The notes beneath the pieces are model-generated. The model saw nothing but the letters and a program-made list of their open reading frames with translations, was not told where the DNA came from and ran no database searches. From Planctomycetaceae bacterium (lineage in GTDB: Bacteria; Planctomycetota; Phycisphaerae; Phycisphaerales; SM1A02), in NCBI GenBank assembly GCA_947474205.1, contig CANJIC010000095.1, forward strand, positions 1 through 7,458: a DNA stretch of 7,458 nt. Direction: 5' to 3'. The translations under genes were made by a program, and so were the position numbers. Shown one piece after another: positions 1-5,766 of the stretch. Numbering within the stretch: the first letter of the stretch is position 1; the number at the start of each line of letters is the position of its first letter.

Positions 1-483
1 CCAACCCAGCGGAAGAAGTCCATCATCAAGCGCGGGCCGTGTGGAGTCGATCAACACCAAATCACAATCGCGCCGCAATTGCACATGTTGAAATCCATCA
101 TCAAGAACAACCACGTCGCACATGGAATTATTCACGCGCGCCGCGGCGATGCGTTGCGCGCGATCGGCGCCAACCGCGACAACAATGCCTGGCAACGCCG
201 CACGGTGCTCCAGCACTTCGTCAGCTTTTTCCCCGCCTTTGTGCCCGCGCAACGCGATCATGGGCGCGTGCCCGCTTGCCTGCAACGCGCGCGCAATCCA
301 CTGCGTCACGGGAGTTTTTCCAGTTCCACCCGCCGTGATATTTCCCACGCTGATCACTGGCAATCCGCAATCCACCGCAAGACTTTGCTCAAGTCGATTG
401 GCGCGCGCGCGAATGGCAACGCCGTAACCAACGCTTGCTGCGGCGGCCAAAGGTCCCATCCAAGTTGGCAACGGTCCACTCAT
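1..483 (-). CDS. lpxK: Tetraacyldisaccharide 4'-kinase LpxK (N-terminal part, runs off left edge)
   Basis: LpxK phosphorylates the 4' position of the lipid A disaccharide precursor at the inner face of the cytoplasmic membrane, using ATP. Reading the minus strand from the ATG at 481-483 gives 161 uninterrupted codons. Seen directly: a P-loop of the LpxK type, GNITAGGTGKTP at residues 47-58 (Lys56), and the family signature VLDDGFQHVQLRRD around residues 126-139 (DDGFQH at 128-133). The full protein is usually about 330-350 residues, so roughly the C-terminal half lies outside the window. A hydrophobic, alanine-rich N-terminus precedes the P-loop, as is usual for this membrane-associated kinase. 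The start is fixed by an upstream stop at 480-482 that overlaps it as ATGA. Upstream on the minus strand is a purine-rich AGAGAAAGAG but no strong Shine-Dalgarno, which fits coupled translation from the upstream mini-ORF and maf. Identification is firm; the stop is not visible. Confidence 0.93.
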   Translation of the reverse strand, partial: MSGPLPTWMGPLAAAASVGYGVAIRARANRLEQSLAVDCGLPVISVGNITAGGTGKTPVTQWIARALQASGHAPMIALRGHKGGEKADEVLEHRAALPGIVVAVGADRAQRIAAARVNNSMCDVVVLDDGFQHVQLRRDCDLVLIDSTRPALDDGLLPLGW

Positions 484-567
484 TGAAACTCTTTCTCTGT
501 TGGCGCGGGCGCCATCCAAGTTGGCAGCGGTGCACTCATTGAAACTCTTTCTCCGCTTGCGCAAGAA
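456..567. repeat. 56-bp tandem duplication across the maf/lpxK junction
   Basis: Bases 456-497 and 512-553 match at 40 of 42 positions by direct comparison; the differences are a/g at 471-472 against 527-528 and a c/g change four to five bases further on. The period is 56 bp, and weaker similarity continues for about ten bases past the right end of each copy. Each copy carries the same TCAT on the plus strand (ATGA on the minus strand), which is a stop codon overlapping a start codon. Because 56 is not a multiple of three, the two copies lie in different frames relative to the two genes. Confidence 0.9.
480..539 (-). CDS. 19-codon mini-ORF between maf and lpxK, product of the tandem duplication
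   Basis: On the minus strand an ATG at 537-539 overlaps the maf stop (ATGA, 536-539). It opens a frame MSAPLPTWMAPAPTEKEFQ that stops at 480-482, where that stop overlaps the lpxK start (ATGA, 480-483). Its first nine residues copy the LpxK N-terminus (MSGPLPTWM) with one change, and its last five (EKEFQ) copy the Maf C-terminus, so it is a chimera produced by the duplication. A protein function is unlikely. Its plausible role is as a translational bridge: ribosomes finishing maf could reinitiate here and then again at lpxK. Whether it is translated is inference. Confidence 0.5.
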   Translation of the reverse strand: MSAPLPTWMAPAPTEKEFQ

Positions 568-1123
568 ATTCTTTCACACGCCGCCACGGAAGTCCAGCCA
601 CCGTGTCTGGATCACCATGGCAATGTACCCGCCAGCCGTGATCAATCCGATCAGCAAAGTCATAGCCACCGGCGCGCCCTTGCCACACATCACTTTCAAT
701 ATATGTTTGCAACTTTTCCTCACTCACCGCCTCAATGGTCACCAGCGCCTCATCAAAAAATGTCCACTCGCGCTCCGCAAGCACAACGCACACGCCCGTC
801 ACCACTCTGTGCGCCCCGCGAAAAGCCGCCCTTAACATGGTCGCGGCTTCTTCACGGCTACGCGGTTTACCCATGGCGCGCCCGTCCATTTCACACATGG
901 TGTCGGCCGCTAAAATCACTTTGCCTTGGCAGCGCGGCGCGAATGTCTCCATGACAGAGCGCGCCTTTAACTGCGCAATCCGCATCGCATTGTGCTCGAC
1001 CACGCCCTGCGGCGCCTCCGCGGCGTCATCAAATGGAGCCTCAATCGCCTCAAATGTGACCCCCTCACGACGCAGAATCCGCATTCGATTGGCCGATCGG
1101 CTTGCTAGCACCAAAGAAATCAT
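536..1123 (-). CDS. maf: Maf family nucleoside triphosphate pyrophosphatase
   Basis: Maf proteins hydrolyse non-canonical or excess nucleoside triphosphates (dTTP/UTP or modified pyrimidines, depending on subfamily) to monophosphate and pyrophosphate in the cytoplasm; they were first described as septum formation inhibitors. The 195-residue product matches the usual length of about 190-200. Seen in order: the opening strand MISLVLASRSANRMRIL (residues 1-17), ILAADT at 70-75 with the probable catalytic Asp74, GKP at 85-87, EEAATMLRAAFRGAHRVVTGV at 91-111, and the C-terminal QGRAGGYDF (148-156) and TVAGLPWRRVKEFL (174-187). The usual NVVGLP is TVAGLP here. The frame stays open upstream to 1408, but family homology begins at the ATG at 1121-1123, which has GGGA nine bases upstream (1133-1136). 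The stop overlaps a downstream start as ATGA, placing it first in an operon with lpxK. The exact substrate class cannot be decided by eye. Confidence 0.93.
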   Translation of the reverse strand: MISLVLASRSANRMRILRREGVTFEAIEAPFDDAAEAPQGVVEHNAMRIAQLKARSVMETFAPRCQGKVILAADTMCEMDGRAMGKPRSREEAATMLRAAFRGAHRVVTGVCVVLAEREWTFFDEALVTIEAVSEEKLQTYIESDVWQGRAGGYDFADRIDHGWRVHCHGDPDTVAGLPWRRVKEFLAQAEKEFQ

Positions 1124-1132
1124 GAATATGCA

Positions 1133-1136
1133 TCCC
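1133..1136 (-). promoter_or_regulatory. Ribosome binding site supporting the maf start
   Basis: On the minus strand GGGA lies nine bases before the ATG at 1121-1123. This spacing, together with the family alignment starting at this ATG, argues against the longer open frame that begins near 1408 and would overlap the divergent kinase gene. Confidence 0.5.
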
Positions 1137-1189
1137 AAATCATTGTTAAGACGGATGGTAGTCAAGCCCTTGCTCATTTCCTGCATGCC

Positions 1190-1200
1190 TTGGATTCCAA
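1190..1200. promoter_or_regulatory. Perfect 11-bp dyad abutting the kinase start codon
   Basis: TTGGA-T-TCCAA is a perfect inverted repeat ending at the base before the kinase ATG, in the 77-bp gap between the divergent maf and kinase genes. It could be an operator, or a small hairpin occupying the place where a Shine-Dalgarno would lie. It is short enough to be chance. On the minus strand a TTGACT (1160-1165) could be a -35 box for maf, but I see no convincing -10 at normal spacing. Confidence 0.25.
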
Positions 1201-2613
1201 ATGTCTGAATTACCCAATGCCCAATCAACTCTGCAACATTTAAAGGAGCCCTCTGTATATAGTTGTACAACTTCAGCAGAACGAATCGTGACCGACCCCA
1301 TTCCAAATCCAAAGATTCCGGATCCAGCACTGCAAGCTCGTTCGCCTGGTGGAACTGGCGCGCCCGGTGGTACTGGCGCGCCAGGAGACAGCGCCGCAGG
1401 TCGATCAAGTGGCGACACGATTGTTGGTCGCGTTGTTGTGGAGCGTGGCTTGGCCACCACCGATGAAGTTGAAAAGTGCCGAGAACTTCTCAAGCGGCTT
1501 CCGCCTGGCAGCCGCCTGAGCGATATCTTGATTCAAAAAGAAGTCATCACGCGCCGCCAATTTGCGCGGGTTCAACGCGAGTTGGAAAGTTCACGGCCTC
1601 AACAAGCGATACCGGGCTATCAAATGATGAAAAAATTGGGTGCGGGAGCCATGGCGGAAGTATTTCTAGCCAAGCAACTTTCACTGGACCGCTTGGTGGC
1701 GATTAAAATTCTTCCGCAGAAATTTTCCAGCGATCCCGGCTTTATTTCTCGCTTTTATAAAGAGGGCCGCGCCGCCGCCAAACTCAACGATCAGAACATT
1801 GTGGGAGCGTTGGATGTTGGTCAATCTGGCGAGCGCCATTATTTTGTCATGGAGTATGTTGACGGCGAAACCGTGCACGACCGCATTTTACGCAAGCGCC
1901 GCATTGGTGAAAAAGAAGCGGTTGAAATTGTCATTCAAGTCGCCAAGGCGCTTAAACATGCGCACCAAATGGGTTTCATCCACCGCGACATCAAGCCCAA
2001 GAACATCATGATCAACAAGGCCGAAGTGGTGAAGTTGGCGGATCTTGGCCTTGCCCGCGCGCTCAGCGATCTCGAAGCCGTCGAAGCCGAAGCTGGCAAA
2101 GCATTTGGAACTCCTTATTACATCAGTCCCGAACAAGCCAAAGGTCGGACCGACATTGGTCCCGCCGCGGATATTTACGGCCTGGGCGCGACGTTCTATC
2201 ACATGGTGACCGGCAAGGTTCCTTTCGAAGGCAAATCCGCGTCCGAAGTCATGCAAAAGCAAATTCGCGATCCACTTGTGGCGCCTGACCATGTCGTTGC
2301 CGAACTTTCAGCTGGAATCGCGTTGATAATTGAAATGATGATGGCGAAGGATCCGCGCGATCGCTATCAAAGCGCATCGCAACTCCTTGAGGATTTAGAA
2401 TCCTCCTACGACGGTCACGATCCAATTCACGCGCGCCCTTCGCATTCGCTGGTTTCATCGCTTGCAAAAAGTTCCCCGAACAACGCCGATGCGCCATCGG
2501 AAGTTCGCCGTTTGGAAGGTTCATCCAGCACCTTCCAATGGAAATGGATGGCCATAGGCTTCTTGCTCTTGGCTAGTTTGCTGGCGAATCTGTTTCTCTT
2601 CTTGCGTCATTGA
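1201..2613 (+). CDS. Tail-anchored PknB-like Ser/Thr protein kinase with GspE/MshE-like N-terminal module
   Basis: This is a eukaryote-like Ser/Thr kinase that transfers phosphate from ATP to protein targets at the membrane. Of 470 residues, 1-49 are a poorly conserved leader; 50-64 are five Gly-X-Y triplets (GGT GAP GGT GAP GDS); 76-128 hold two helical repeats (VGRVVVERGLATTDEV and LSDILIQKEVITRRQF) resembling the N-terminal module of GspE/MshE ATPases. The kinase domain is about 140-400: glycine loop GAGAMAEV (147-154, third Gly replaced by Ala), VAIK with Lys169, HRDIKPKN (261-268, Asp263, Asn268), DLG in place of DFG (281-283), GTPYYISPE (303-311), DIYGLG (324-329) and a final Arg388. 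After a Ser-rich linker, one membrane segment (449-467) ends three residues before the stop, so there is no outer sensor domain. All core catalytic residues are present. No Shine-Dalgarno precedes ATG 1201; GTG 1288 is an alternative start that keeps all domains. Targets are unknown. Confidence 0.93.
   Translation: MSELPNAQSTLQHLKEPSVYSCTTSAERIVTDPIPNPKIPDPALQARSPGGTGAPGGTGAPGDSAAGRSSGDTIVGRVVVERGLATTDEVEKCRELLKRLPPGSRLSDILIQKEVITRRQFARVQRELESSRPQQAIPGYQMMKKLGAGAMAEVFLAKQLSLDRLVAIKILPQKFSSDPGFISRFYKEGRAAAKLNDQNIVGALDVGQSGERHYFVMEYVDGETVHDRILRKRRIGEKEAVEIVIQVAKALKHAHQMGFIHRDIKPKNIMINKAEVVKLADLGLARALSDLEAVEAEAGKAFGTPYYISPEQAKGRTDIGPAADIYGLGATFYHMVTGKVPFEGKSASEVMQKQIRDPLVAPDHVVAELSAGIALIIEMMMAKDPRDRYQSASQLLEDLESSYDGHDPIHARPSHSLVSSLAKSSPNNADAPSEVRRLEGSSSTFQWKWMAIGFLLLASLLANLFLFLRH
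1348..1383 (+). repeat. Two 18-bp in-frame repeats encoding collagen-like Gly-X-Y triplets
   Basis: GGTGGAACTGGCGCGCCC (1348-1365) is followed directly by GGTGGTACTGGCGCGCCA (1366-1383), 16 of 18 identical. Each unit encodes GGTGAP, and each contains the 8-bp palindrome GGCGCGCC. Being in frame, copy number could change without breaking the kinase; the encoded stretch is probably a flexible linker ahead of the GspE-like module. Confidence 0.85.
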
Positions 2614-2646
2614 TCACGCTGAAGAGGCGACACGATCGCATTCAAT

Positions 2647-3114
2647 TTAAGAACTTATTTCCGCGAGCAACTCCACCTCGACGCTGGCGCCAAGCGGAAG
2701 CGCGATATTTCCAACCGCCGCGCGCGCATGGCGCCCGGCTTCTCCAAAAATTTGCTGCAACAATTCACTGGCGCCGTTGGCCACCTTTGGCTGTTCAGTG
2801 AAACCCGCGTCGCTGCACACAAAAACACCGACTCGAATTATTTTACGAATACGGTCCAAGCCACCAGCGGCGTCGGACAGAACCGCCAAGCCATTCAACA
2901 CGGATTGTCGTGCCGCTGCCGCTGCCGCCTCTATTGAAGTCTGACTTGGAACAGAACCTATGGCAATTAATTTCCCATCTTGAAAGGGAAGTTGTCCGCT
3001 GACCCACACAAGGTTTCCCAAACGTACAAACGGCACGTAGGCCGCCACTGGCTTTGGCGCCGGCGGAAGAGTAAGTCCAAGAACCTTCAAACGATCTGTT
3101 GGGGATTCATTCAT
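2647..3114 (-). CDS. RidA (YjgF/YER057c/UK114) family protein, long form
   Basis: RidA-family proteins are small cytoplasmic trimers; classical members hydrolyse reactive enamine/imine intermediates made by PLP enzymes. The 155-residue product belongs to the longer type with the opening DRLKVLGLTLPPAPKPVAAYVPFVR (residues 8-31), then LGNLVWVSGQLP (32-43), the helix AARQSVLNGLAVLSDAAGGLDRI (67-89), and the closing HARAAVGNIALPLGASVEVELLAEI (129-153). Arg131 in HARAAVG aligns with the arginine that binds the substrate carboxylate in E. coli RidA (Arg105), so deaminase activity is plausible. The frame stays open to 3168, but family similarity begins just after ATG 3112-3114, so the shorter form is chosen; no clear Shine-Dalgarno is visible. 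It converges on the kinase gene with 33 bp between stops and no evident terminator there. No pathway link to its neighbours is visible. I am confident of the family, not the exact substrate. Confidence 0.9.
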   Translation of the reverse strand: MNESPTDRLKVLGLTLPPAPKPVAAYVPFVRLGNLVWVSGQLPFQDGKLIAIGSVPSQTSIEAAAAAARQSVLNGLAVLSDAAGGLDRIRKIIRVGVFVCSDAGFTEQPKVANGASELLQQIFGEAGRHARAAVGNIALPLGASVEVELLAEISS

Positions 3115-3151
3115 TTTGGCATATTGGCGGAACCGAGGGTGTTTCGTCAAC

Positions 3152-3199
3152 GAACCAATTCTTGACAAGATCTTTTTTTCTTCTTGACCAAATTGGTTC
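3152..3199. repeat. Inverted repeat with 9-bp perfect arms and 30-base spacer
   Basis: GAACCAATT (3152-3160) is mirrored exactly by AATTGGTTC (3191-3199). The spacer holds two CTTGAC copies (3161-3166 and 3183-3188) around a pyrimidine run, and the right arm overlaps the small palindrome ACCAA-A-TTGGT (3187-3197). It lies 40-85 bases upstream of the RidA start, where paired operator half-sites or a leader structure could sit. Confidence 0.5.
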
Positions 3200-3384
3200 C
3201 TTTGGTACCTTACTCACTGACTGTCTCGTGCACATATCCGCGTTCGGAAATTTCCGAAAGCAAATTGCACTCATTTGGCTGGAAATCCAGCCGTTCATTG
3301 GCTCGAGGCAGCCGACATCCTGAGTGGAAAGGCAATACCAAGATCCTTTGCTTGGCGTCCACTGTTGGGCGTCAGTCAAAAGAT

Positions 3385-3421
3385 AACTCAATCTGAGTTT
3401 CTGAATTCCAATTGAATTCAG
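3385..3421. repeat. Two adjacent perfect inverted repeats upstream of the pilin genes
   Basis: AACTCA-ATC-TGAGTT (3385-3399) is followed after one base by CTGAATTC (3401-3408), a five-base loop CAATT and GAATTCAG (3414-3421). Both arms pairs match perfectly. They are AT-rich and lack a following T run, so they are more like protein-binding dyads than a terminator. Confidence 0.5.
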
Positions 3422-3470
3422 GAATTTCAGGAGTCCTAAGCGTATTGCCACCTTCCTAAATTGATCTTTT

Positions 3471-3490
3471 CTGTGAGACACTTTTCACAG
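3471..3490. promoter_or_regulatory. CRP/FNR-like dyad, CTGTGA-N8-TCACAG
   Basis: CTGTGA (3471-3476) and TCACAG (3485-3490) form a perfect 6-bp inverted repeat around eight bases. The half-sites match the E. coli CRP core TGTGA/TCACA, but the spacing is eight rather than six, so binding by a CRP/FNR-family regulator is only a suggestion. It sits about 130 bases upstream of the first pilin start. Confidence 0.3.
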
Positions 3491-3605
3491 TCAAATAATT
3501 GTCCCGCGAGTGGCATCGCAGGACTGGTCGGCCAACGTAGGCGGACCAAGTATTGAGCGGCCTTGCTACCCGCATTTCTAAGATGTACCTCGGATATACC
3601 CCTTT

Positions 3606-3610
3606 GGAGA
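3606..3610 (+). promoter_or_regulatory. Ribosome binding site fixing the first pilin start
   Basis: GGAGA lies eight bases before ATG 3619. The frame stays open upstream to a TTG at 3553 and an ATG at 3583, but those starts would put about 12-22 extra residues before the prepilin leader, which normally is short and basic (here MRKNKA). The site and leader together decide for 3619. Confidence 0.7.
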
Positions 3611-3618
3611 TTCACCCC

Positions 3619-4656
3619 ATGCGTAAAAATAAAGCCTTCACCCTTATTGAACTTCTAGTCGTCATTTCAATCATCGCCCTCCTAATCGGTCTGCTTTTGC
3701 CTGCGCTTGCCAAAGCGAATCAGAGCGCCCGCGAAACCAAAGATCGAGCCCAAATGAAACAAGTTCATCAGGGAATGCTGACCTTTGCCAACAGCGATAA
3801 AAACGGCTCTTTACCAATTCCAGGAAAGATTGACCGCAAGGGAACCACCCAAGGCGTTGGAGAGATCGCGTCACAATCAAATACAACGCGCAGTCTTTAT
3901 TCGTGCATGATCGCCAAAGAATTTTTCACGCCTGAGTTGTTGCTTGGTCCAACCGAAGTAAACCCTGTCGTAATAGAAATGGGTAAAGGTGGAACGGCGG
4001 CGTACGATTACAGCCAATATAGTCCAGCCGAAGATAAATACTGGGATTACAATTTTGGTGACAAAGTTAGTATTTTTCAGAACACAATGAATACGACGGA
4101 CAAAATTGTCAAGACCGAATTCGCTCTTGGCGAGCAAAATAAGGTGCCGCAGTACTGCAACACTTCGTATGTCCACAATGCGTTGTGGGGAATTCGCATG
4201 AACACCATGTGGAAGAACTCCGGCGATGCCACCAAACCTTTGATTGGAACTCGAGGCCTGGATTCAAAAAAGCAAAACAAGCTTGGTCAAGAAGCGAAAG
4301 ACAATTATCAGCATAACTACGCAACGCAACTCATCGGTCCAAAGCAGGAATGGAATGGAAACCTAGTCTACGGCGACAACCATGTAGAAGGAATCAACAC
4401 CATCTTTCCAGAAGGCGTGACCTACGAGTGTGGTGGCGCGAACCCTAAACGGGATGACATTTACGACGCTGACTTTCCAACGTCGACCACTTCGGACAAG
4501 GCAACCAAATGCAATACCTATGGAGGACAAGGCGGAGATAAAATATTGCCTTATTCGGCTGGCGACACGTGGCTTGGAATGTTTTCCGCCAAACAAGACG
4601 CCGATGCCGGAATTATGGCGCTACCTCTATTTGATCCAAGAGATGATGGCAAATAA
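3619..4656 (+). CDS. Prepilin-like protein, type IV pilin/pseudopilin N-terminus, first of a tandem pair
   Basis: The 345-residue product begins with a short basic leader MRKNKA, then FTLIELLVVISIIALLIGLLLPAL (residues 7-30), the classic type III signal: cleavage and N-methylation by a prepilin peptidase would occur between Ala6 and Phe7, with Glu at +5 (residue 11). The rest would be an extracytoplasmic head carried on the hydrophobic helix. In the head are YDYSQYSPAEDKYWD (129-143), a Cys-containing CNTSY (180-184) and a C-terminal box QEWNGNLVYGDNHV (243-256), a degenerate form of the 'DG' box of PVC prepilin-like proteins, with Asn for Gly and no His ten residues before the Asp. Four cysteines (96, 180, 271, 298) could make disulfides. 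It is paralogous to the next gene, 66 bp downstream. The assembled structure (pilus, pseudopilus or surface layer) is not determinable; no ATPase, platform or peptidase gene is nearby. Confidence 0.9.
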   Translation: MRKNKAFTLIELLVVISIIALLIGLLLPALAKANQSARETKDRAQMKQVHQGMLTFANSDKNGSLPIPGKIDRKGTTQGVGEIASQSNTTRSLYSCMIAKEFFTPELLLGPTEVNPVVIEMGKGGTAAYDYSQYSPAEDKYWDYNFGDKVSIFQNTMNTTDKIVKTEFALGEQNKVPQYCNTSYVHNALWGIRMNTMWKNSGDATKPLIGTRGLDSKKQNKLGQEAKDNYQHNYATQLIGPKQEWNGNLVYGDNHVEGINTIFPEGVTYECGGANPKRDDIYDADFPTSTTSDKATKCNTYGGQGGDKILPYSAGDTWLGMFSAKQDADAGIMALPLFDPRDDGK

Positions 4657-4722
4657 TCCTTAGTCATTACACGTTACATCTTCAATTTTTTTCTTAACCC
4701 ATTTTATCGAGAGTTACCAACT

Positions 4723-5691
4723 ATGAAAAATAAAAATGCATTTACCCTAATTGAATTACTCGTTGTGATGGCGATTATCGCGCTTCTGCTCGGGCTTCTG
4801 CTTCCCGCGCTTACCAAGGCCCGGAATACGGCTCGCCAAGTCAAAGATGCGACTCAGATTAAGCAAGTCCATACAGGCTGGGCGACCAAAGGGTCTGAAA
4901 ATAAGGATGGCAGATTTCCCCTTCCTGGTGAAATTAATCGAATCGGCAATATGCCAGGACGTGGAGATGAGGACGAACAGAAAAACAGCCATGCAAATTT
5001 ATACGCCGCTTGCATTGCGCAAAATTTTATCTCTCCACAAATCTTGGTCAGCCCTTCGGACACCTCTGGTCGCGTGACGATCTGCTCAAACTACGATTTC
5101 AGTCAACACAAGCCCGCGGAGGATAAATACTGGGACGGCGACATTTCTAATAAGGATGCAAGTAATAGTGGTGGCAAGGGCCACTTCACCACAGATTTAA
5201 AGAACATTTGCAATACAAGCTACGGTGCGCTTCCCCTTGTGAATCGAGATTCCACTTCAAAGGTGTCCAACCGACGCGATATTCAGTGGAAAGCTGGCGC
5301 CCCAAATGGAAGCAAATTCCCCATCATCGCAAATCGTGGCGTTAAAGATGGAAAAATGGATGGGACCGACGAATACGGTTACGCGAATTCTGAAACCCTT
5401 AAAATCCATGGTGCATTGAACCAGTGGGAAGGCAACGTCTGCTACAACGATGGTCACGTTGCGTTTGGAACAACATTTTGGCCCGAAGGTATGAACTGCG
5501 TTCCAGGTGGCGTGACTGATTCAAAGAGTTGCCCAACAAAAGCCACTGACACGACCAAAATGGGTCTAGACAATCTGTTCAAAGATGACGACACATCGGG
5601 ACATATAGATTGCTACCTATGCATTGTGAAACAACTTTCCAAGAGTGCAACTGGAAATACCATAGTTGATGAAGCTACAAATTGGGATTGA
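4723..5691 (+). CDS. Prepilin-like protein, second of a tandem paralogous pair
   Basis: The 322-residue product has leader MKNKNA, predicted cleavage Ala6/Phe7 and hydrophobic helix FTLIELLVVMAIIALLLGLLLPAL (7-30) with Glu11 at +5. About 34 of the first 50 residues equal those of the preceding protein, and the heads share blocks in the same order: ISPQILVSPS (103-112, against FTPELLLGPT), YDFSQHKPAEDKYWD (124-138), CNTSYG (163-168) and NQWEGNVCYNDGHV (233-246) followed by WPEGMNCVPGG (253-263). It is richer in cysteine (97, 121, 163, 240, 259, 270, 297, 300) than its partner. The start has GAGAG at 4709-4713, nine bases upstream. No terminator or clear promoter is seen in the 66-bp gap, so the pair is probably one transcription unit that ends at the hairpin at 5731. 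Synonymous sites differ widely between the copies, so the duplication is old. Function beyond pilin-like assembly is unknown. Confidence 0.9.
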   Translation: MKNKNAFTLIELLVVMAIIALLLGLLLPALTKARNTARQVKDATQIKQVHTGWATKGSENKDGRFPLPGEINRIGNMPGRGDEDEQKNSHANLYAACIAQNFISPQILVSPSDTSGRVTICSNYDFSQHKPAEDKYWDGDISNKDASNSGGKGHFTTDLKNICNTSYGALPLVNRDSTSKVSNRRDIQWKAGAPNGSKFPIIANRGVKDGKMDGTDEYGYANSETLKIHGALNQWEGNVCYNDGHVAFGTTFWPEGMNCVPGGVTDSKSCPTKATDTTKMGLDNLFKDDDTSGHIDCYLCIVKQLSKSATGNTIVDEATNWD

Positions 5692-5730
5692 GTTCGCTCC
5701 CTTATGCGTTTGATAATTTCTAGATGATTC

Positions 5731-5766
5731 AAGAAGACCGATCGTAAGATCGGTCTTCTTCTTTTT
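5731..5766 (+). terminator. Strong intrinsic terminator after the pilin pair
   Basis: AAGAAGACCGATC (5731-5743) pairs perfectly over 13 bp with GATCGGTCTTCTT (5748-5760) around a four-base loop GTAA, a GNRA-type tetraloop in RNA, followed by CTTTTT. It starts 39 bases after the second pilin stop. The minus strand lacks a T run after the stem, so it serves the plus strand only and insulates the protease gene from pilin transcription. Confidence 0.95.

Larger units (their letters stand above)
3115..3618. other. 504-bp intergenic region between the RidA gene and the pilin pair
   Basis: No convincing gene is present on either strand. The open frames (for example a 124-codon minus-strand frame at 3107-3481) carry no recognisable motif, are rich in Trp, Cys and rare residues, and overlap the RidA start. 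The stretch is relatively AT-rich and holds several dyads: 3152-3199, 3385-3399, 3401-3421 and 3471-3490. It must contain the divergent promoters for the RidA gene and the pilins, but I cannot place a convincing -35/-10 pair. TTGACA at 3162-3167 has no TATAAT-like box 16-18 bases downstream. Confidence 0.6.

Noticed and set aside
79..486. Plus-strand 135-codon open frame
   Set aside because: It is antisense to lpxK, whose P-loop and DDGFQH signatures on the minus strand are unmistakable.
1124..1408. N-terminal extension of maf to give a 290-residue protein
   Set aside because: The extension has no family similarity, would overlap the divergent kinase gene, and the Maf fold begins exactly at the ATG at 1123, which has a ribosome site.
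2614..2646. Shared terminator between the convergent kinase and RidA genes
   Set aside because: The 33-bp gap shows no stable inverted repeat or T run.
3107..3481. Minus-strand 124-codon open frame upstream of the RidA gene
   Set aside because: It overlaps the RidA start, has no recognisable motif, unusual Trp/Cys content and no clear ribosome site; it reads as chance open frame in an AT-richer intergenic region.
3511..3530. Possible sigma-54 promoter (TGGCAT then GGACTGG) for the pilins
   Set aside because: The GG and GC elements are not at the required spacing; CT stands where GC should be.
5731..5766. Bidirectional terminator
   Set aside because: The minus strand has no T run after the stem, and there is no minus-strand gene ending here.
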